Assembly (NCBI RefSeq): GCF_000787855.1
Contig: NZ_BBPQ01000001.1
Location: 522,598 to 586,597, forward strand
DNA length: 64,000 bases
Direction of reading: 5' to 3'
Origin: Streptacidiphilus anmyonensis
GTDB lineage: Bacteria; Actinomycetota; Actinomycetes; Streptomycetales; Streptomycetaceae
Shown here in pieces: positions 50,574 to 59,101 of this stretch. A program made the translations under genes and the position numbers. A model generated the notes under the pieces. The model saw only the letters and a list, made by a program, of their open reading frames with translations, did no database searches and had not been told where the DNA came from. Within the stretch, counting starts at the first letter, position 1; each line of letters starts with the position of its first letter.

Positions 50574-51731
50574 GTGAAGCTCCAGCGCAACGGCCGCACC
50601 AAGGCCCTCGCCATCGGCGCCCTTGCGGTCGTCAGCTCGCTGACGCTCGCTGCGTGCGGCTCCGACAACAACAGCAACTCCTCCGCCAGCAGCAGCCCGG
50701 CCGCCGGCGGTTCCTCCGCTGCGGCGAGCAGCATCGCGTGCTCCGGCGCCTCCGGCCAGCTGCTCGGCGCCGGTTCGACCGCGCAGGCCAACGCCGTGAC
50801 CCAGTGGGTCAAGGACTTCCAGGCCGCCTGCTCCGGCGTGACGGTCAACTACCAGGCCACCGGCTCGGGCGCGGGCATCACCTCCTTCCAGTCCGGCAAG
50901 GTCGCCTTCGCGGGCTCCGACGCCGCCATGAAGCCGGCCGACGTCGCCAAGACCGAGGGCACCGCCTGCAAGAGCGGCGGCAAGGGCATCAACATCCCGA
51001 TGATCGGTGGCCCCATCGCCATCGGTTACAACCTGCCCGGTGTCTCCAACCTGGTGCTCGACGCCCCCACCCTGGCCCAGATCTTCACCGGCAAGATCGC
51101 CAAGTGGGACGACGCGGCCATCAAGAAGCTGAACCCGACCGCGACCCTGCCGAGCCTGCCGATCCAGACGTTCCACCGTTCGGACGGCTCCGGCACCACC
51201 GCCAACTTCACCGCCTACCTGGCGGCCGCCGCCCCGACCGACTACACCCTGCAGCCGAACAAGCTGTGGGCGGCCAAGGGTGGCCAGGCGGCCAACGGCT
51301 CCGCCGGTCTCGCGGCCCAGGTCAAGCAGGTCCAGGGCTCGATCTCCTACTTCGAGCTCTCCTACGCGACCCAGCAGAACATCACCACCGCGCAGATCGC
51401 CACCGGCGCCTCCGCCCCGGTCGCCGTCTCCACCGACGCCGCCTCCAAGGCCATCGCGGACGCCAAGGTCACCGGCACCGCCCCCGACCTGACGCTGGAC
51501 CTGACCTCGGCGTACACCACCAAGGCCGACGGCGCGTACCCGATCGACCTGGTGACCTACGAGATCGCCTGCGACAAGGGCAACGCCCCGGCCACCCTGC
51601 CGACGCTGAAGGCCTTCCTGAACTACATCTCCAGCACCCAGGGCCAGACCTCGGTCGCCAGCCTCGGCTACTTCCCGCTGCCGGCGAGCCTGCAGGCCCA
51701 GGTCAAGACCACGATCAACGGCCTGTCCTAA
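50574..51731 (+). CDS. pstS: Phosphate ABC transporter, substrate-binding lipoprotein
   Basis: Extracellular phosphate-binding protein of the high-affinity Pst system. GTG start at 50574 after AAAGGGACA. Of 385 residues, 1-28 are a lipoprotein signal with lipobox LAACG (Cys28), then a Ser/Asn/Gly linker. The mature PBP-like domain has the phosphate-site motifs LLGAGSTAQANAVTQWV (first loop), FAGSDAAMKP, FHRSDGSGTTANFTAYL and the conserved IVPTYEIA-like stretch VTYEIACDKG. It is the first gene of pstSCAB. A PHO box is 109 bp upstream. Streptomycete PstS accumulates strongly in some media. Confidence 0.97.
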   Translation: MKLQRNGRTKALAIGALAVVSSLTLAACGSDNNSNSSASSSPAAGGSSAAASSIACSGASGQLLGAGSTAQANAVTQWVKDFQAACSGVTVNYQATGSGAGITSFQSGKVAFAGSDAAMKPADVAKTEGTACKSGGKGINIPMIGGPIAIGYNLPGVSNLVLDAPTLAQIFTGKIAKWDDAAIKKLNPTATLPSLPIQTFHRSDGSGTTANFTAYLAAAAPTDYTLQPNKLWAAKGGQAANGSAGLAAQVKQVQGSISYFELSYATQQNITTAQIATGASAPVAVSTDAASKAIADAKVTGTAPDLTLDLTSAYTTKADGAYPIDLVTYEIACDKGNAPATLPTLKAFLNYISSTQGQTSVASLGYFPLPASLQAQVKTTINGLS

Positions 51732-51923
51732 GGTCCCGCGGCTCGTCCGCGAGCCTTCTTGAGACCTGAGGTTGCGGGGGCCGGCGTCCGACGCCGGCCC
51801 CCGCGCCACTGGGACAGATCCTTCGCAATGAACCGTCATCGAGCCTCGAACGCTCCCTCACGTCCGGTGCACCGCCGCCAGGCGCGAACCCAGCAGGGTC
51901 CGCGCCACCAGACCGGAGATCTC

Positions 51924-52985
51924 ATGGAAACCCCACGCGACACAAGCGCTCCCCCGAGCGACCCGCAGCCCTCGAAGGGCTCCCAGTCCGCAGCCCCCAA
52001 CCTCGCCGGCTCCTCGCCGCAGCGGGGCGGTTCGTCGTTGTCCGACAGCGGCAGGACGGGCCGCCGCGGTGACGCGATCTTCAAGTTCGCGTCCAGCGGC
52101 AGCGGCGTCGCGCTGCTGGTGATCATGGCCGCCATCGCGGCCTTCCTCACCGTCCGCGCCGTCAGCGCGATCAGCGCCGACCACGGCAACTTCCTCACCA
52201 CGTCCGACTGGCAGACCCAGGCCGACCCGATCACCTTCGGCATCGCGGCCATCGCGCTCGGCACGCTCATCAGCGCCGTCGTCGCCATGGTGATCGCCGT
52301 GCCGGTCGCGCTCGGCATCGCGCTGTTCATCTCGCACTACGCGCCGCGCCGCATCGCCCAGGCCCTCGGCTACGTCGTCGACCTGCTGGCCGCGGTCCCC
52401 TCGATCGTCTTCGGTCTGTGGGGCGCGCTCTTCCTCGTGCCGCACATGATCGGCGTCAACGCCTGGCTGAACCAGTACTTCGGCTGGACGTACATCTTCC
52501 ACCAGAACGAGCCCGGCACTCAGCCGCGCAGCCTGTTCACCGTCGGCATCGTGCTGGCGATCATGATCCTGCCGATCATCACCGCGGTCTCCCGCGAGAT
52601 CTTCCTCCAGGTGCCCCGCGCCCACGAGGAGGCCGCGCTCGCGCTCGGCGCGACCCGCTGGGAGATGATCCGCACCGCCGTGATCCCCTTCGGCCGCTCC
52701 GGCATCATCTCCGCGTCGATGCTCGGCCTCGGCCGCGCGCTCGGCGAGACGATGGCCGTGGCGACGGTGCTCTCGCCGTCCTACGTGATCAACCTGCACA
52801 TCCTGGACCCGGCAGGCTCGACCATCGCCCAGACCATCGCCAACCAGTTCGGCGAGTCCCAGGGCACCGGTCGTGACGCGCTCATCGCCGCCGGTCTGGT
52901 GCTGTTCGTGATCACCCTGCTCGTCAACGGCGCCGCCCGCCTGATCATCGCCCGTCGCAAGGAATACTCGGGAGCTGACGCCTGA
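51924..52985 (+). CDS. pstC: Phosphate ABC transporter permease PstC
   Basis: Membrane permease subunit. ATG 51924 (METPRDTSAPPSDPQPSKGS) follows GGAGAT; the longer frame from 51759 is less likely. A 50-residue disordered N-terminus precedes six membrane helices from about 55 (VALLVIMAAIAAFLTVRAVS) to 345. The ABC-coupling EAA-like loop is VPRAHEEAALALGATRWEMI, and LGRALGETMAVATVL follows as in PstC. Its stop overlaps the pstA start by one base (TGATG), so translation is coupled. 192 bp separate it from pstS; part of this gap may process or attenuate the message so that pstS is made in excess. Confidence 0.96.
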   Translation: METPRDTSAPPSDPQPSKGSQSAAPNLAGSSPQRGGSSLSDSGRTGRRGDAIFKFASSGSGVALLVIMAAIAAFLTVRAVSAISADHGNFLTTSDWQTQADPITFGIAAIALGTLISAVVAMVIAVPVALGIALFISHYAPRRIAQALGYVVDLLAAVPSIVFGLWGALFLVPHMIGVNAWLNQYFGWTYIFHQNEPGTQPRSLFTVGIVLAIMILPIITAVSREIFLQVPRAHEEAALALGATRWEMIRTAVIPFGRSGIISASMLGLGRALGETMAVATVLSPSYVINLHILDPAGSTIAQTIANQFGESQGTGRDALIAAGLVLFVITLLVNGAARLIIARRKEYSGADA

Positions 52986-54049
52986 TGAGCAGCCTCGCCA
53001 CCACGTCCCAGCTGAGCTCCTCCCTGACGGAGCGCCGCCTGCCGCGCTGGATGCCGGCCGTCAACCTGGCCCTGGCCGTGCTGTTGGCCGTCGCCATCGG
53101 CGCCGGGTTCAACCTCAGCAGCAAGCCCCAGTGGCTGCTGATCGCCGCGATCCTCTACGTGGTCATCCAGTACGTCACCTCGGCCGTCGTCGAGGGGCGC
53201 CGCCACGCCAAGAACTACGTCGCCACCAGCCTCGTCTGGGTCGCCTTCCTGCTGGCCCTGCTGCCGCTGATCTCCGTGCTGTGGATGACCATCAGCAAGG
53301 GCATCGGCGTCATCAACGCCAACTTCCTGACGCACTCCATGAACGGGGTCGCGATCAACCAGGAGGGCGGCGGCCTCTACCACGCCCTGATCGGCACCCT
53401 GGAGCAGGTCGCCATCGCGTCCCTGCTCGCCGCGCCGATCGGCATCCTGACCGCCGTCTACCTGGTCGAGTACGGCCGGGGCAACAAGCTCTCCAAGGCG
53501 GTCAGCTTCTTCGTCGATGTCATGACCGGTGTCCCGTCCATCGTGGCGGGCCTGTTCATCCTGTCCTTCTGGATCATCATCCTCAACATGCCGTTCACCG
53601 GCTTCGCAGGCGCGCTGGCGCTGGCGATCCTGATGCTGCCGGTGGTCGTGCGCTCCACCGAGGAGATGCTCAAGCTCGTCCCGAACGAGCTGCGTGAGGC
53701 CTCCCTGGCCCTCGGCGTGCCGAAGTGGCTCACCATCACCCGCGTCGTGCTGCCGACCGCCCTCGGCGGAATCGTCACCGGCGTGATGCTGGCCGTCGCC
53801 CGCATCGTCGGTGAGACCGCACCGATCCTGATGCTGGTCTTCGGCGCCGACACGATCAACATGGACCCCTTCAACAACCCGCAGTCCTCGCTCCCGCTCT
53901 TCGTGTGGACCGAGTACTCGAGGGGCACCGACCAGTCCCAGGCCCGTGCCTGGGGTGGTGCCCTGGTCCTGATCGCGGTGGTCATGATCCTCAACCTGGT
54001 CGCCCGCGGCATCGCCCGCTGGAAGGCCCCCAAGGGCGCCACGCGCTGA
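52985..54049 (+). CDS. pstA: Phosphate ABC transporter permease PstA
   Basis: Second permease subunit, 354 residues, starting at the TGATG overlap with pstC. Eight hydrophobic segments are visible; the core is TM helices from about 95 on. The ATPase-coupling loop is VPNELREASLALGVPKWLTI, preceded by LPVVVRSTEEMLKL and followed by ARIVGETAPILMLVFGAD, all PstA hallmarks. The N-terminal 70 residues include two extra hydrophobic segments (VNLALAVLLAVAIGAGFNLS, WLLIAAILYVVIQYV), a common actinobacterial extension. Forms the channel with PstC. Confidence 0.96.
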   Translation: MSSLATTSQLSSSLTERRLPRWMPAVNLALAVLLAVAIGAGFNLSSKPQWLLIAAILYVVIQYVTSAVVEGRRHAKNYVATSLVWVAFLLALLPLISVLWMTISKGIGVINANFLTHSMNGVAINQEGGGLYHALIGTLEQVAIASLLAAPIGILTAVYLVEYGRGNKLSKAVSFFVDVMTGVPSIVAGLFILSFWIIILNMPFTGFAGALALAILMLPVVVRSTEEMLKLVPNELREASLALGVPKWLTITRVVLPTALGGIVTGVMLAVARIVGETAPILMLVFGADTINMDPFNNPQSSLPLFVWTEYSRGTDQSQARAWGGALVLIAVVMILNLVARGIARWKAPKGATR

Positions 54050-54106
54050 CGTGCGCTTCCCGGCAACCCGGCATCCAGAAGACTTGTAGAAAGCGATAGA
54101 CACATC

Positions 54107-54883
54107 ATGGCCAAGCGCATCGACGTCAGCGGACTGAACGCGTACTACAGCAATTTCCGGGCCGTGGAGGACATCTCCATGACCATCGAGCCGCGCACGG
54201 TGACGGCCTTCATCGGCCCGTCCGGCTGCGGCAAGTCCACCTTCCTGCGGACCCTGAACCGCATGCACGAGGTGATCCCCGGCGCCCGCGTCGAGGGCAA
54301 GGTCATGCTCGACGACGAGAACCTCTACGGCGCGAACATCGACCCGGTGGCCGTGCGCCGCACCGTCGGCATGGTCTTCCAGCGGCCCAACCCGTTCCCG
54401 ACGATGTCCATCAAGGAGAACGTCGCCGCCGGCCTCAAGCTGAACGGCGTCCGCAACAAGAAGGTCGTCGACGAGGCCGTCGAGCGCTCGCTGCGCGGCG
54501 CGAACCTGTGGAACGAGGTCAAGGACCGCCTGGACAAGCCCGGTGCGGGCCTCTCCGGCGGTCAGCAGCAGCGCCTGTGCATCGCCCGCGCCATCGCGGT
54601 CGAGCCGCGGGTCCTGCTGATGGACGAGCCCTGCTCGGCGCTGGACCCGATCTCCACCCTCGCCATCGAGGACCTGATCGGCCAGCTCAAGGAGCAGTTC
54701 ACGATCGTCATCGTGACGCACAACATGCAGCAGGCCGCGCGCGTCAGCGACCGGACGGCGTTCTTCAACCTGGCGGGCGTCGGCCAGCCGGGCCGCCTGA
54801 TCGAGATCGACTCGACGGAGAAGATCTTCTCCAACCCGTCGGTCCAGGCCACCGAGGACTACATCTCCGGCCGCTTCGGCTGA
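54107..54883 (+). CDS. pstB: Phosphate ABC transporter ATPase PstB
   Basis: Energises phosphate import. The 258-residue ABC ATPase shows Walker [15 protein letters not shown] (Lys43), the Q-loop [19 protein letters not shown], the ABC signature [19 protein letters not shown], Walker [14 protein letters not shown] and the switch histidine VTHNMQQA. The HDR-like end [21 protein letters not shown] is specific to PstB. Starts at ATG 54107, 57 bp after pstA. A strong terminator follows. Last gene of the operon. Confidence 0.97.
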   Translation: MAKRIDVSGLNAYYSNFRAVEDISMTIEPRTVTAFIGPSGCGKSTFLRTLNRMHEVIPGARVEGKVMLDDENLYGANIDPVAVRRTVGMVFQRPNPFPTMSIKENVAAGLKLNGVRNKKVVDEAVERSLRGANLWNEVKDRLDKPGAGLSGGQQQRLCIARAIAVEPRVLLMDEPCSALDPISTLAIEDLIGQLKEQFTIVIVTHNMQQAARVSDRTAFFNLAGVGQPGRLIEIDSTEKIFSNPSVQATEDYISGRFG

Positions 54884-54946
54884 CGGTTCGCCGCCCGAGA
54901 ACTCCTCCGCGGCGCTACTAGGCGGTGCCGCCGCGGAGGTCAACCA

Positions 54947-54984
54947 CGAAGGGCCCGACTCCCCCAGGGGAGTCGGGCCCTTCG
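54947..54984. terminator. Terminator after pstB
   Basis: A perfect 18-bp stem (CGAAGGGCCCGACTCCCC and complement) with a minimal CA loop. A second weaker inverted repeat, CCTCCGCGGC / GCCGCGGAGG, lies at 54904-54939. The pair separates pst from the convergent pit genes; the rest of the gap to 55150 shows no gene. Confidence 0.9.
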
Positions 54985-55150
54985 CGTTGCACTGCGGCCT
55001 GCGGTTGCACCCTCAGGGGCGCGAGGAACTGCGCGAGAAGCCACCCACCCGCGTGGAGCCCCGAGCGAGCACGGCCATCCGCACGCGGTGGTTGCTCGCG
55101 CCCCGCGGCGGAGCCTCTGTTCAGCAGAGCCCGGTGCCCCCTGAGGGGCC

Positions 55151-56146
55151 CTAGCCGACGATCGCCCAGCTGATCCAGTAGACGAGCGCGGCGACCACGC
55201 CCGCCGCGGGGAGCGTGATGAACCAGCCGAGGACGATGTCCTTGGCGACGCCCCACCGCACCGCGCGGACCCGCTTCGTCGCGCCCACGCCCATGATCGC
55301 GGAGGTCATGACGTGGGTCGTGGAGACCGGCACCTTGTAGGCGTAGGACGTCACGTACAGGACCAGCGCCGAGACGGACTCGGCCGCGAAGCCCTGCGGC
55401 GGGTCCAGCTCGATGATCCTGCGGCCCAGCGTCCGCATGATGCGCCAGCCGCCGGCCCAGGTGCCCAGCGCCATGACGAGGGCGGTGGAGATCTTGACCC
55501 AGGTCGGGATGTTCGACCCGGAGTAGTGGCCGGAGATGGTCAGCGCCATCACCACGACACCCATGGTCTTCTGCGTGTCCTGCAGGCCGTGGCCGAGCGC
55601 CATGGCCGCCGCGGAGACGGTCTGCGCCATCCGGAAGCCGCGCTTGGCGCGGTGCGGGTTGGCGTGGCGGAAGATCCACAGGACGCCGAGCATCACCAGG
55701 AAGCCCAGGGCCAGGCCGGCGACCGGCGAGGTCAGCATCGGGATGATGACCTTGTCCAGCAGGCCCGACCAGAAGACGGTCGTCCCGCTCGCCAACGCCG
55801 CGCCCACCATGCCGCCGAACAGCGCGTGCGTGGAGGAGGAGGGAAGGCCGAAGTACCAGGTGATCAGGTTCCACACGATCGCGCCGAGCAGCGCGGACCA
55901 CAGGACGACCAGGCCGTTGCTGCCGGTCGGGGTGGCGATGATGCCCTTGCTCACGGTCTGCGCGACGCCCTCGCCGAGGAACGCGCCGAGCAGGTTCATC
56001 ACGGCCGCCATCATCAGGGCGGCCTTGGGGGTCAGCGCCCGCGTCGAGACCGAGGTCGCGATGGCGTTGGCCGAGTCGTGGAAGCCGTTGGTGTAGGCGA
56101 AGCCGAAGGCGACAGCGATGACCAGGACCAGTCCGAAGATGTCCAC
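55151..56146 (-). CDS. pitH: Low-affinity inorganic phosphate transporter (Pit family)
   Basis: Proton-coupled carrier of metal-phosphate complexes. GTG 56146 gives 331 residues (MDIFGLVLVIAVAFGFAYTN). The Pit signature is duplicated: GFHDSANAIATSVSTRALTP near residue 22-41 and the inverted-repeat partner with SAAAMALGHGLQDTQKTMGV about 195-215. Ten or so membrane helices; SSSTHALFGGMVG and VSTTHVMTSAIMGVG are the matching THA/THV motifs of each half. It is coupled behind the DUF47 gene (7-bp gap) and converges on pstSCAB. In streptomycetes this is PitH1, used when phosphate is plentiful. Confidence 0.95.
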   Translation of the reverse strand: MDIFGLVLVIAVAFGFAYTNGFHDSANAIATSVSTRALTPKAALMMAAVMNLLGAFLGEGVAQTVSKGIIATPTGSNGLVVLWSALLGAIVWNLITWYFGLPSSSTHALFGGMVGAALASGTTVFWSGLLDKVIIPMLTSPVAGLALGFLVMLGVLWIFRHANPHRAKRGFRMAQTVSAAAMALGHGLQDTQKTMGVVVMALTISGHYSGSNIPTWVKISTALVMALGTWAGGWRIMRTLGRRIIELDPPQGFAAESVSALVLYVTSYAYKVPVSTTHVMTSAIMGVGATKRVRAVRWGVAKDIVLGWFITLPAAGVVAALVYWISWAIVG

Positions 56147-56153
56147 GTGAGGC

Positions 56154-56774
56154 TCAGGACTCCTTGACGGCGATGGTCTCCACCGTGTTCGCCACATGTT
56201 CGAACGCGTCGGCGGCCTCTTCGAGGACGTCGACGATCTGCTTGAGCTTCAGCACCTCGATGGCCTCGTACTGGCCGCTGAACAGGTGCGCGAGCAGCTT
56301 GCGGTGGATCTGGTCGGCCTGGTTCTCCAGCCGGTTGATCTCGATCCAGTACTCGGTGAGGTTGTCCATCGTCCGCAGGTTCGGCATCGCCGCCGCGGTC
56401 AGGTCCGCGGCCCGGGCCAGCACCTCGATCTGCTGCTCGACGCCCTTCGGCAGGGTCTCCACCTCGTAGAGGACCGTCAGGTCGACGGCCTCCTCCATGA
56501 AGTCCATGATGTCGTCGAGCGAGGAGGCCAGTGCGTAGATGTCCTCCCGGTCGAACGGGGTGATGAAGGACGAGTTCAACTGGTGGAAGATCGCGTGGGT
56601 CGACTCGTCGCCCGCGTGCTCGGCAGCGCGCATCCGGTCCGCGATCTCCGCCCGCCCCGCGACGTCCGCGCCGAGCAGTTCCAGCAGGAGCTTGGAGCCA
56701 GTGACGAGGTTGTTCGCCGAGGCGGCGAACAAGTCATAGAAGCTCGTCTCCCGAGGGGTCAGACGAATGCGCAC
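56154..56774 (-). CDS. DUF47 (PhoU-like) Pit accessory protein
   Basis: A 206-residue all-helical cytoplasmic protein of the DUF47/TIGR00153 family, related to PhoU, normally linked to Pit transporters and thought to modulate them. Start GTG 56774 (MRIRLTPRETSFYDLFAASA). Family segments: HAGDESTHAIFHQLNSSFITPFDREDIYAL split across residues 52-82, DDIMDFMEEAVDLTVLYEV, ENQADQIHRKLLAHLF and the closing EAADAFEHVANTVETIAVKES with metal-type acidic pairs. First gene of the two-gene operon with pitH. Divergent from csoR with 207 bp between. Confidence 0.93.
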   Translation of the reverse strand: MRIRLTPRETSFYDLFAASANNLVTGSKLLLELLGADVAGRAEIADRMRAAEHAGDESTHAIFHQLNSSFITPFDREDIYALASSLDDIMDFMEEAVDLTVLYEVETLPKGVEQQIEVLARAADLTAAAMPNLRTMDNLTEYWIEINRLENQADQIHRKLLAHLFSGQYEAIEVLKLKQIVDVLEEAADAFEHVANTVETIAVKES

Positions 56775-56981
56775 AAAAGTCTCCGAAGTACAGGGGCGGA
56801 CGTAGCGATGCTAGGCGCTGCGTCCGCGCTTTGCGCACACCGGGGTGTTACCGCTGACACGGAGCAACGGAAATCATCCTTGCGTACGCACTGGCACAGC
56901 GGTCACCCTGAAGTGCCCACCGCACCGATATTCGATATCCACCCGTGACCGGATCGAGCCCGTGCCACCTACCATGGGGGC

Positions 56982-57335
56982 ATGGACGCCGTGGAAGCCC
57001 TGGCCGCCGAAGAGACGCAGCACGTCGAGACGACGCACTCGGCCCACAGCGGACCTCACGGCTACAGCGCACGCAAGGACGACCACGTCAAGCGGCTGCG
57101 CCGGATCGAGGGCCAGGTCCGCGGCCTGCAGCGGATGGTCGAGAACGACACCTACTGCATCGACATCCTCACCCAGGTGTCCGCCAGCACCAAGGCACTC
57201 CAGTCCTTCGCGCTCAGCCTGCTGGAGGAGCACCTGCGGCACTGCGTCGCCGACGCCATGGAGAAGGGCGGGGCGGAGGCGGAGGAGAAAGTCGCCGAGG
57301 CCACCGCCGCGATTTCCCGACTGCTGCGCTCCTGA
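56982..57335 (+). CDS. csoR: Copper-sensing repressor CsoR
   Basis: Cu(I)-responsive all-helical repressor that releases copper efflux genes when copper binds. The 117-residue protein has a disordered His-containing N-terminus (1-33) and the CsoR/RcnR core (34-117): DDHVKRLRRIEGQVRGLQRM, then DTYCIDILTQVSASTKAL, LLEEHLRHCVADAM. The Cu(I) ligand set is complete: Cys59, His84 and Cys88. The gene position beside pit/DUF47 equals the characterised Streptomyces csoR. No copper ATPase is in the window, so it acts at distant operators. Confidence 0.95.
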   Translation: MDAVEALAAEETQHVETTHSAHSGPHGYSARKDDHVKRLRRIEGQVRGLQRMVENDTYCIDILTQVSASTKALQSFALSLLEEHLRHCVADAMEKGGAEAEEKVAEATAAISRLLRS

Positions 57336-57384
57336 TCACATTCCCGTGGTCTTTCCCGCTCCGCGTTCACGCGGGGGCACGTGA

Positions 57385-57588
57385 TCACTGACCCGGGCGC
57401 GGATCCTCGCCGCTGACCCGCTGCTGCGGGACCCGGGGCATCTTCGGGTCCCGCTCCACGCGGAGGATGGTGTCGATCCGCTCCTCGGTGAGCCGCTCGC
57501 CGGGGGTCGCGGCGGCCGCGATGATGAGATCGCTGTACATCTCGATCTCGGCCAGGGCGACCAGGTCGTCCGCAGCCACGCGTGCCAC
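57385..57588 (-). CDS. Small conserved protein, 67 residues
   Basis: A short acidic, soluble protein: MARVAADDLVALAEIEMYSD then LIIAAAATPGERLTEERIDTILRV and a Pro/Arg-rich tail. The starting codon is GTG 57588 or, better spaced from GAGGAGG, GTG 57579 (64 residues). Similar small frames (VALAEIEMxxxLIIAA) are found downstream of csoR in Streptomyces, which supports a real gene. Function unknown. Converges with csoR. Confidence 0.72.
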   Translation of the reverse strand: MARVAADDLVALAEIEMYSDLIIAAAATPGERLTEERIDTILRVERDPKMPRVPQQRVSGEDPRPGQ

Positions 57589-57713
57589 CTCCTCACCGCC
57601 GACGGGCAGTCAACTCCTTACAGAGTAGGCACCCCGTGCCGGGCGTGCATGGCACGTCTGGGCCATTTTGCACGCGACGGCCTCGCCCTTTCCGCGGGCG
57701 GGACGGCACTGCG

Positions 57714-58598
57714 CTACTTGCTGCTGGCCGCTGCGCTCGGCCCGACCACGTCCGCGTCGGAGGGCAGCGCGACCTGCACCGGCGTACCGAAGCCGGAGAA
57801 CTCGCTGGTGGAGGTCACCACGACCTGGTCCTTGGCCGCCGTCGAACCGGGGACGTTGGAGAAGGTGAAAACCTCGACGATCTTGTTGATACGGCCGTGC
57901 TCGTCGAGCCAGACGTCGTAGGGCACCTTCTTGACCGTGAAGGTGTGCGAGGCGAGCGCCAGCCCGGCACTGGAGGGGCCGCCGGTGGCCGTGGCCGCCC
58001 GGGCGAGGTCCAGCGTGCCCTTGTAGTGCTTGAGGACCACCCCGTTCACCGTGGCCGAATCCACCAGCACGGCCGTCTGCGCGCCGCGCAGCGCGTCGGC
58101 GGCGCTGGCCGGATCGGTGGCGCCGCTGCTGACCAGGTTGCCGTCGCCCAGCTGCTGCACCTGGAGCTTGACCCACTTGCCCGCGGGCACCTTGGCGCCG
58201 GGGTTCTGCAGGTAGACCACCCCCGGGCCGACGATCTCCGTCAGCTTGCCCGCCGGGGTGGCGCTGCCGGCCGGGACGTTGATCTCCAGCCGGCCGAGGT
58301 GGCTGGTGTAGTCGTAGACGCCGGTGCCGTGCAGCGTCATCTGCTTCCTGGCCGCGACGGTGTGCAGGATGGTGGCGTCCTGGATCGAGCCGTTGTGCCC
58401 GGTGATGTCGGCCGCGGCACGGACCGCCGAGAGCGGGTCGGCCGCCAGGTGGTCGTCCGCCGGGTTCACCTTGACGGTCTGGGCGTCGTTGCTCGCGCCC
58501 GTCTGCCCGGACGAGGAGCAGGCGGCCAGGCCGAGCAGAGCGGCGACCGAGGTCGCGGCGGCTGCGGCGTGGAAGGCGCGGCGGTACGGGCGAGACAT
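57714..58598 (-). CDS. LppX/LprG-like lipoprotein
   Basis: A 294-residue lipoprotein from ATG 58598 preceded by AGGAGGAC. The signal ends with lipobox GLAACSSS (Cys about 27). The mature domain (50-280) has the layout of the LppX/LprAFG family, a half-barrel that carries lipids (ATILHTVAARKQMTLHGTGV, VVYLQNPGAKVPAGKWVKLQ, VVLKHYKGTLDL, PYDVWLDEHGRINKIVEVF). It could transport a hydrophobic ligand or act as a sensor; the streptomycete members are uncharacterised. Alone in its transcript; the flanking genes are a small protein and a divergent small frame. Confidence 0.85.
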   Translation of the reverse strand: MSRPYRRAFHAAAAATSVAALLGLAACSSSGQTGASNDAQTVKVNPADDHLAADPLSAVRAAADITGHNGSIQDATILHTVAARKQMTLHGTGVYDYTSHLGRLEINVPAGSATPAGKLTEIVGPGVVYLQNPGAKVPAGKWVKLQVQQLGDGNLVSSGATDPASAADALRGAQTAVLVDSATVNGVVLKHYKGTLDLARAATATGGPSSAGLALASHTFTVKKVPYDVWLDEHGRINKIVEVFTFSNVPGSTAAKDQVVVTSTSEFSGFGTPVQVALPSDADVVGPSAAASSK

Positions 58599-58722
58599 AC
58601 AAGTCCTCCTGGGCACGGCGTGCGCGGCGTGGCGTGCGCGCAGTGCCCAACGAGCCTCCCCCCAGGGGGTTACGGCCGTCCGGCCCAACGAATGTCTGAG
58701 CTGTCCGGGTTACCGTTGAATC

Positions 58723-58914
58723 GTGACCCACGACGCGGCTCAGGCGATCCCCCACCAGCGGGGCGAGGGGATGACGGAGCACATCACGTCCGTGACGGAG
58801 AGGGGCGCGTTCGCCGTGGCAAGCTGCAGTTGCGGCTGGCACGCCCCGGCCCGCCGCTCCCGGGAACGCGCCCGCCGCGACGCGGACGACCACCACGCCG
58901 AGAGCGCGCCGTAG
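58723..58914 (+). CDS. Small Cys-containing conserved protein
   Basis: A 63-residue frame from GTG 58723 (ATG 58771 possible). Core ITSVTERGAFAVASCSCGWH ends with a CxCGW motif and APARRSRERARRDADDH, a basic helical tail. Small proteins of the type SCSCGWxGPARRSRxxAR are widespread in streptomycetes, so coding is likely. The three nearby Cys/His residues could bind a metal. No ribosome site is obvious before the GTG; a leaderless transcript is possible. Lies between the divergent lipoprotein and the flavin oxidase. Confidence 0.7.
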   Translation: MTHDAAQAIPHQRGEGMTEHITSVTERGAFAVASCSCGWHAPARRSRERARRDADDHHAESAP

Positions 58915-59101
58915 CCCGTCCCGGGCCCGGCCGGAGCTTCTCCGGCCTCTTTCCGTGCTCGGCCGAAGCTTCTCCGGCCTCCTTCCGGGCTCGCCCTCAC
59001 CCTGCTCCGGCCGGTCGTCTTGTCGGAAGATCTGCAACCCTCCCGGGGGAATGCACGTCTACTCCCGCGTAACCATCACTCGGGGCGGTAGAAGGATCAG
59101 C

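Noticed and set aside
56775..56981. CsoR operator upstream of csoR
   Set aside because: The gap has CACCTACCATGGGGGC but not a convincing TACCC-n-GGGTA inverted repeat, so no site was called.
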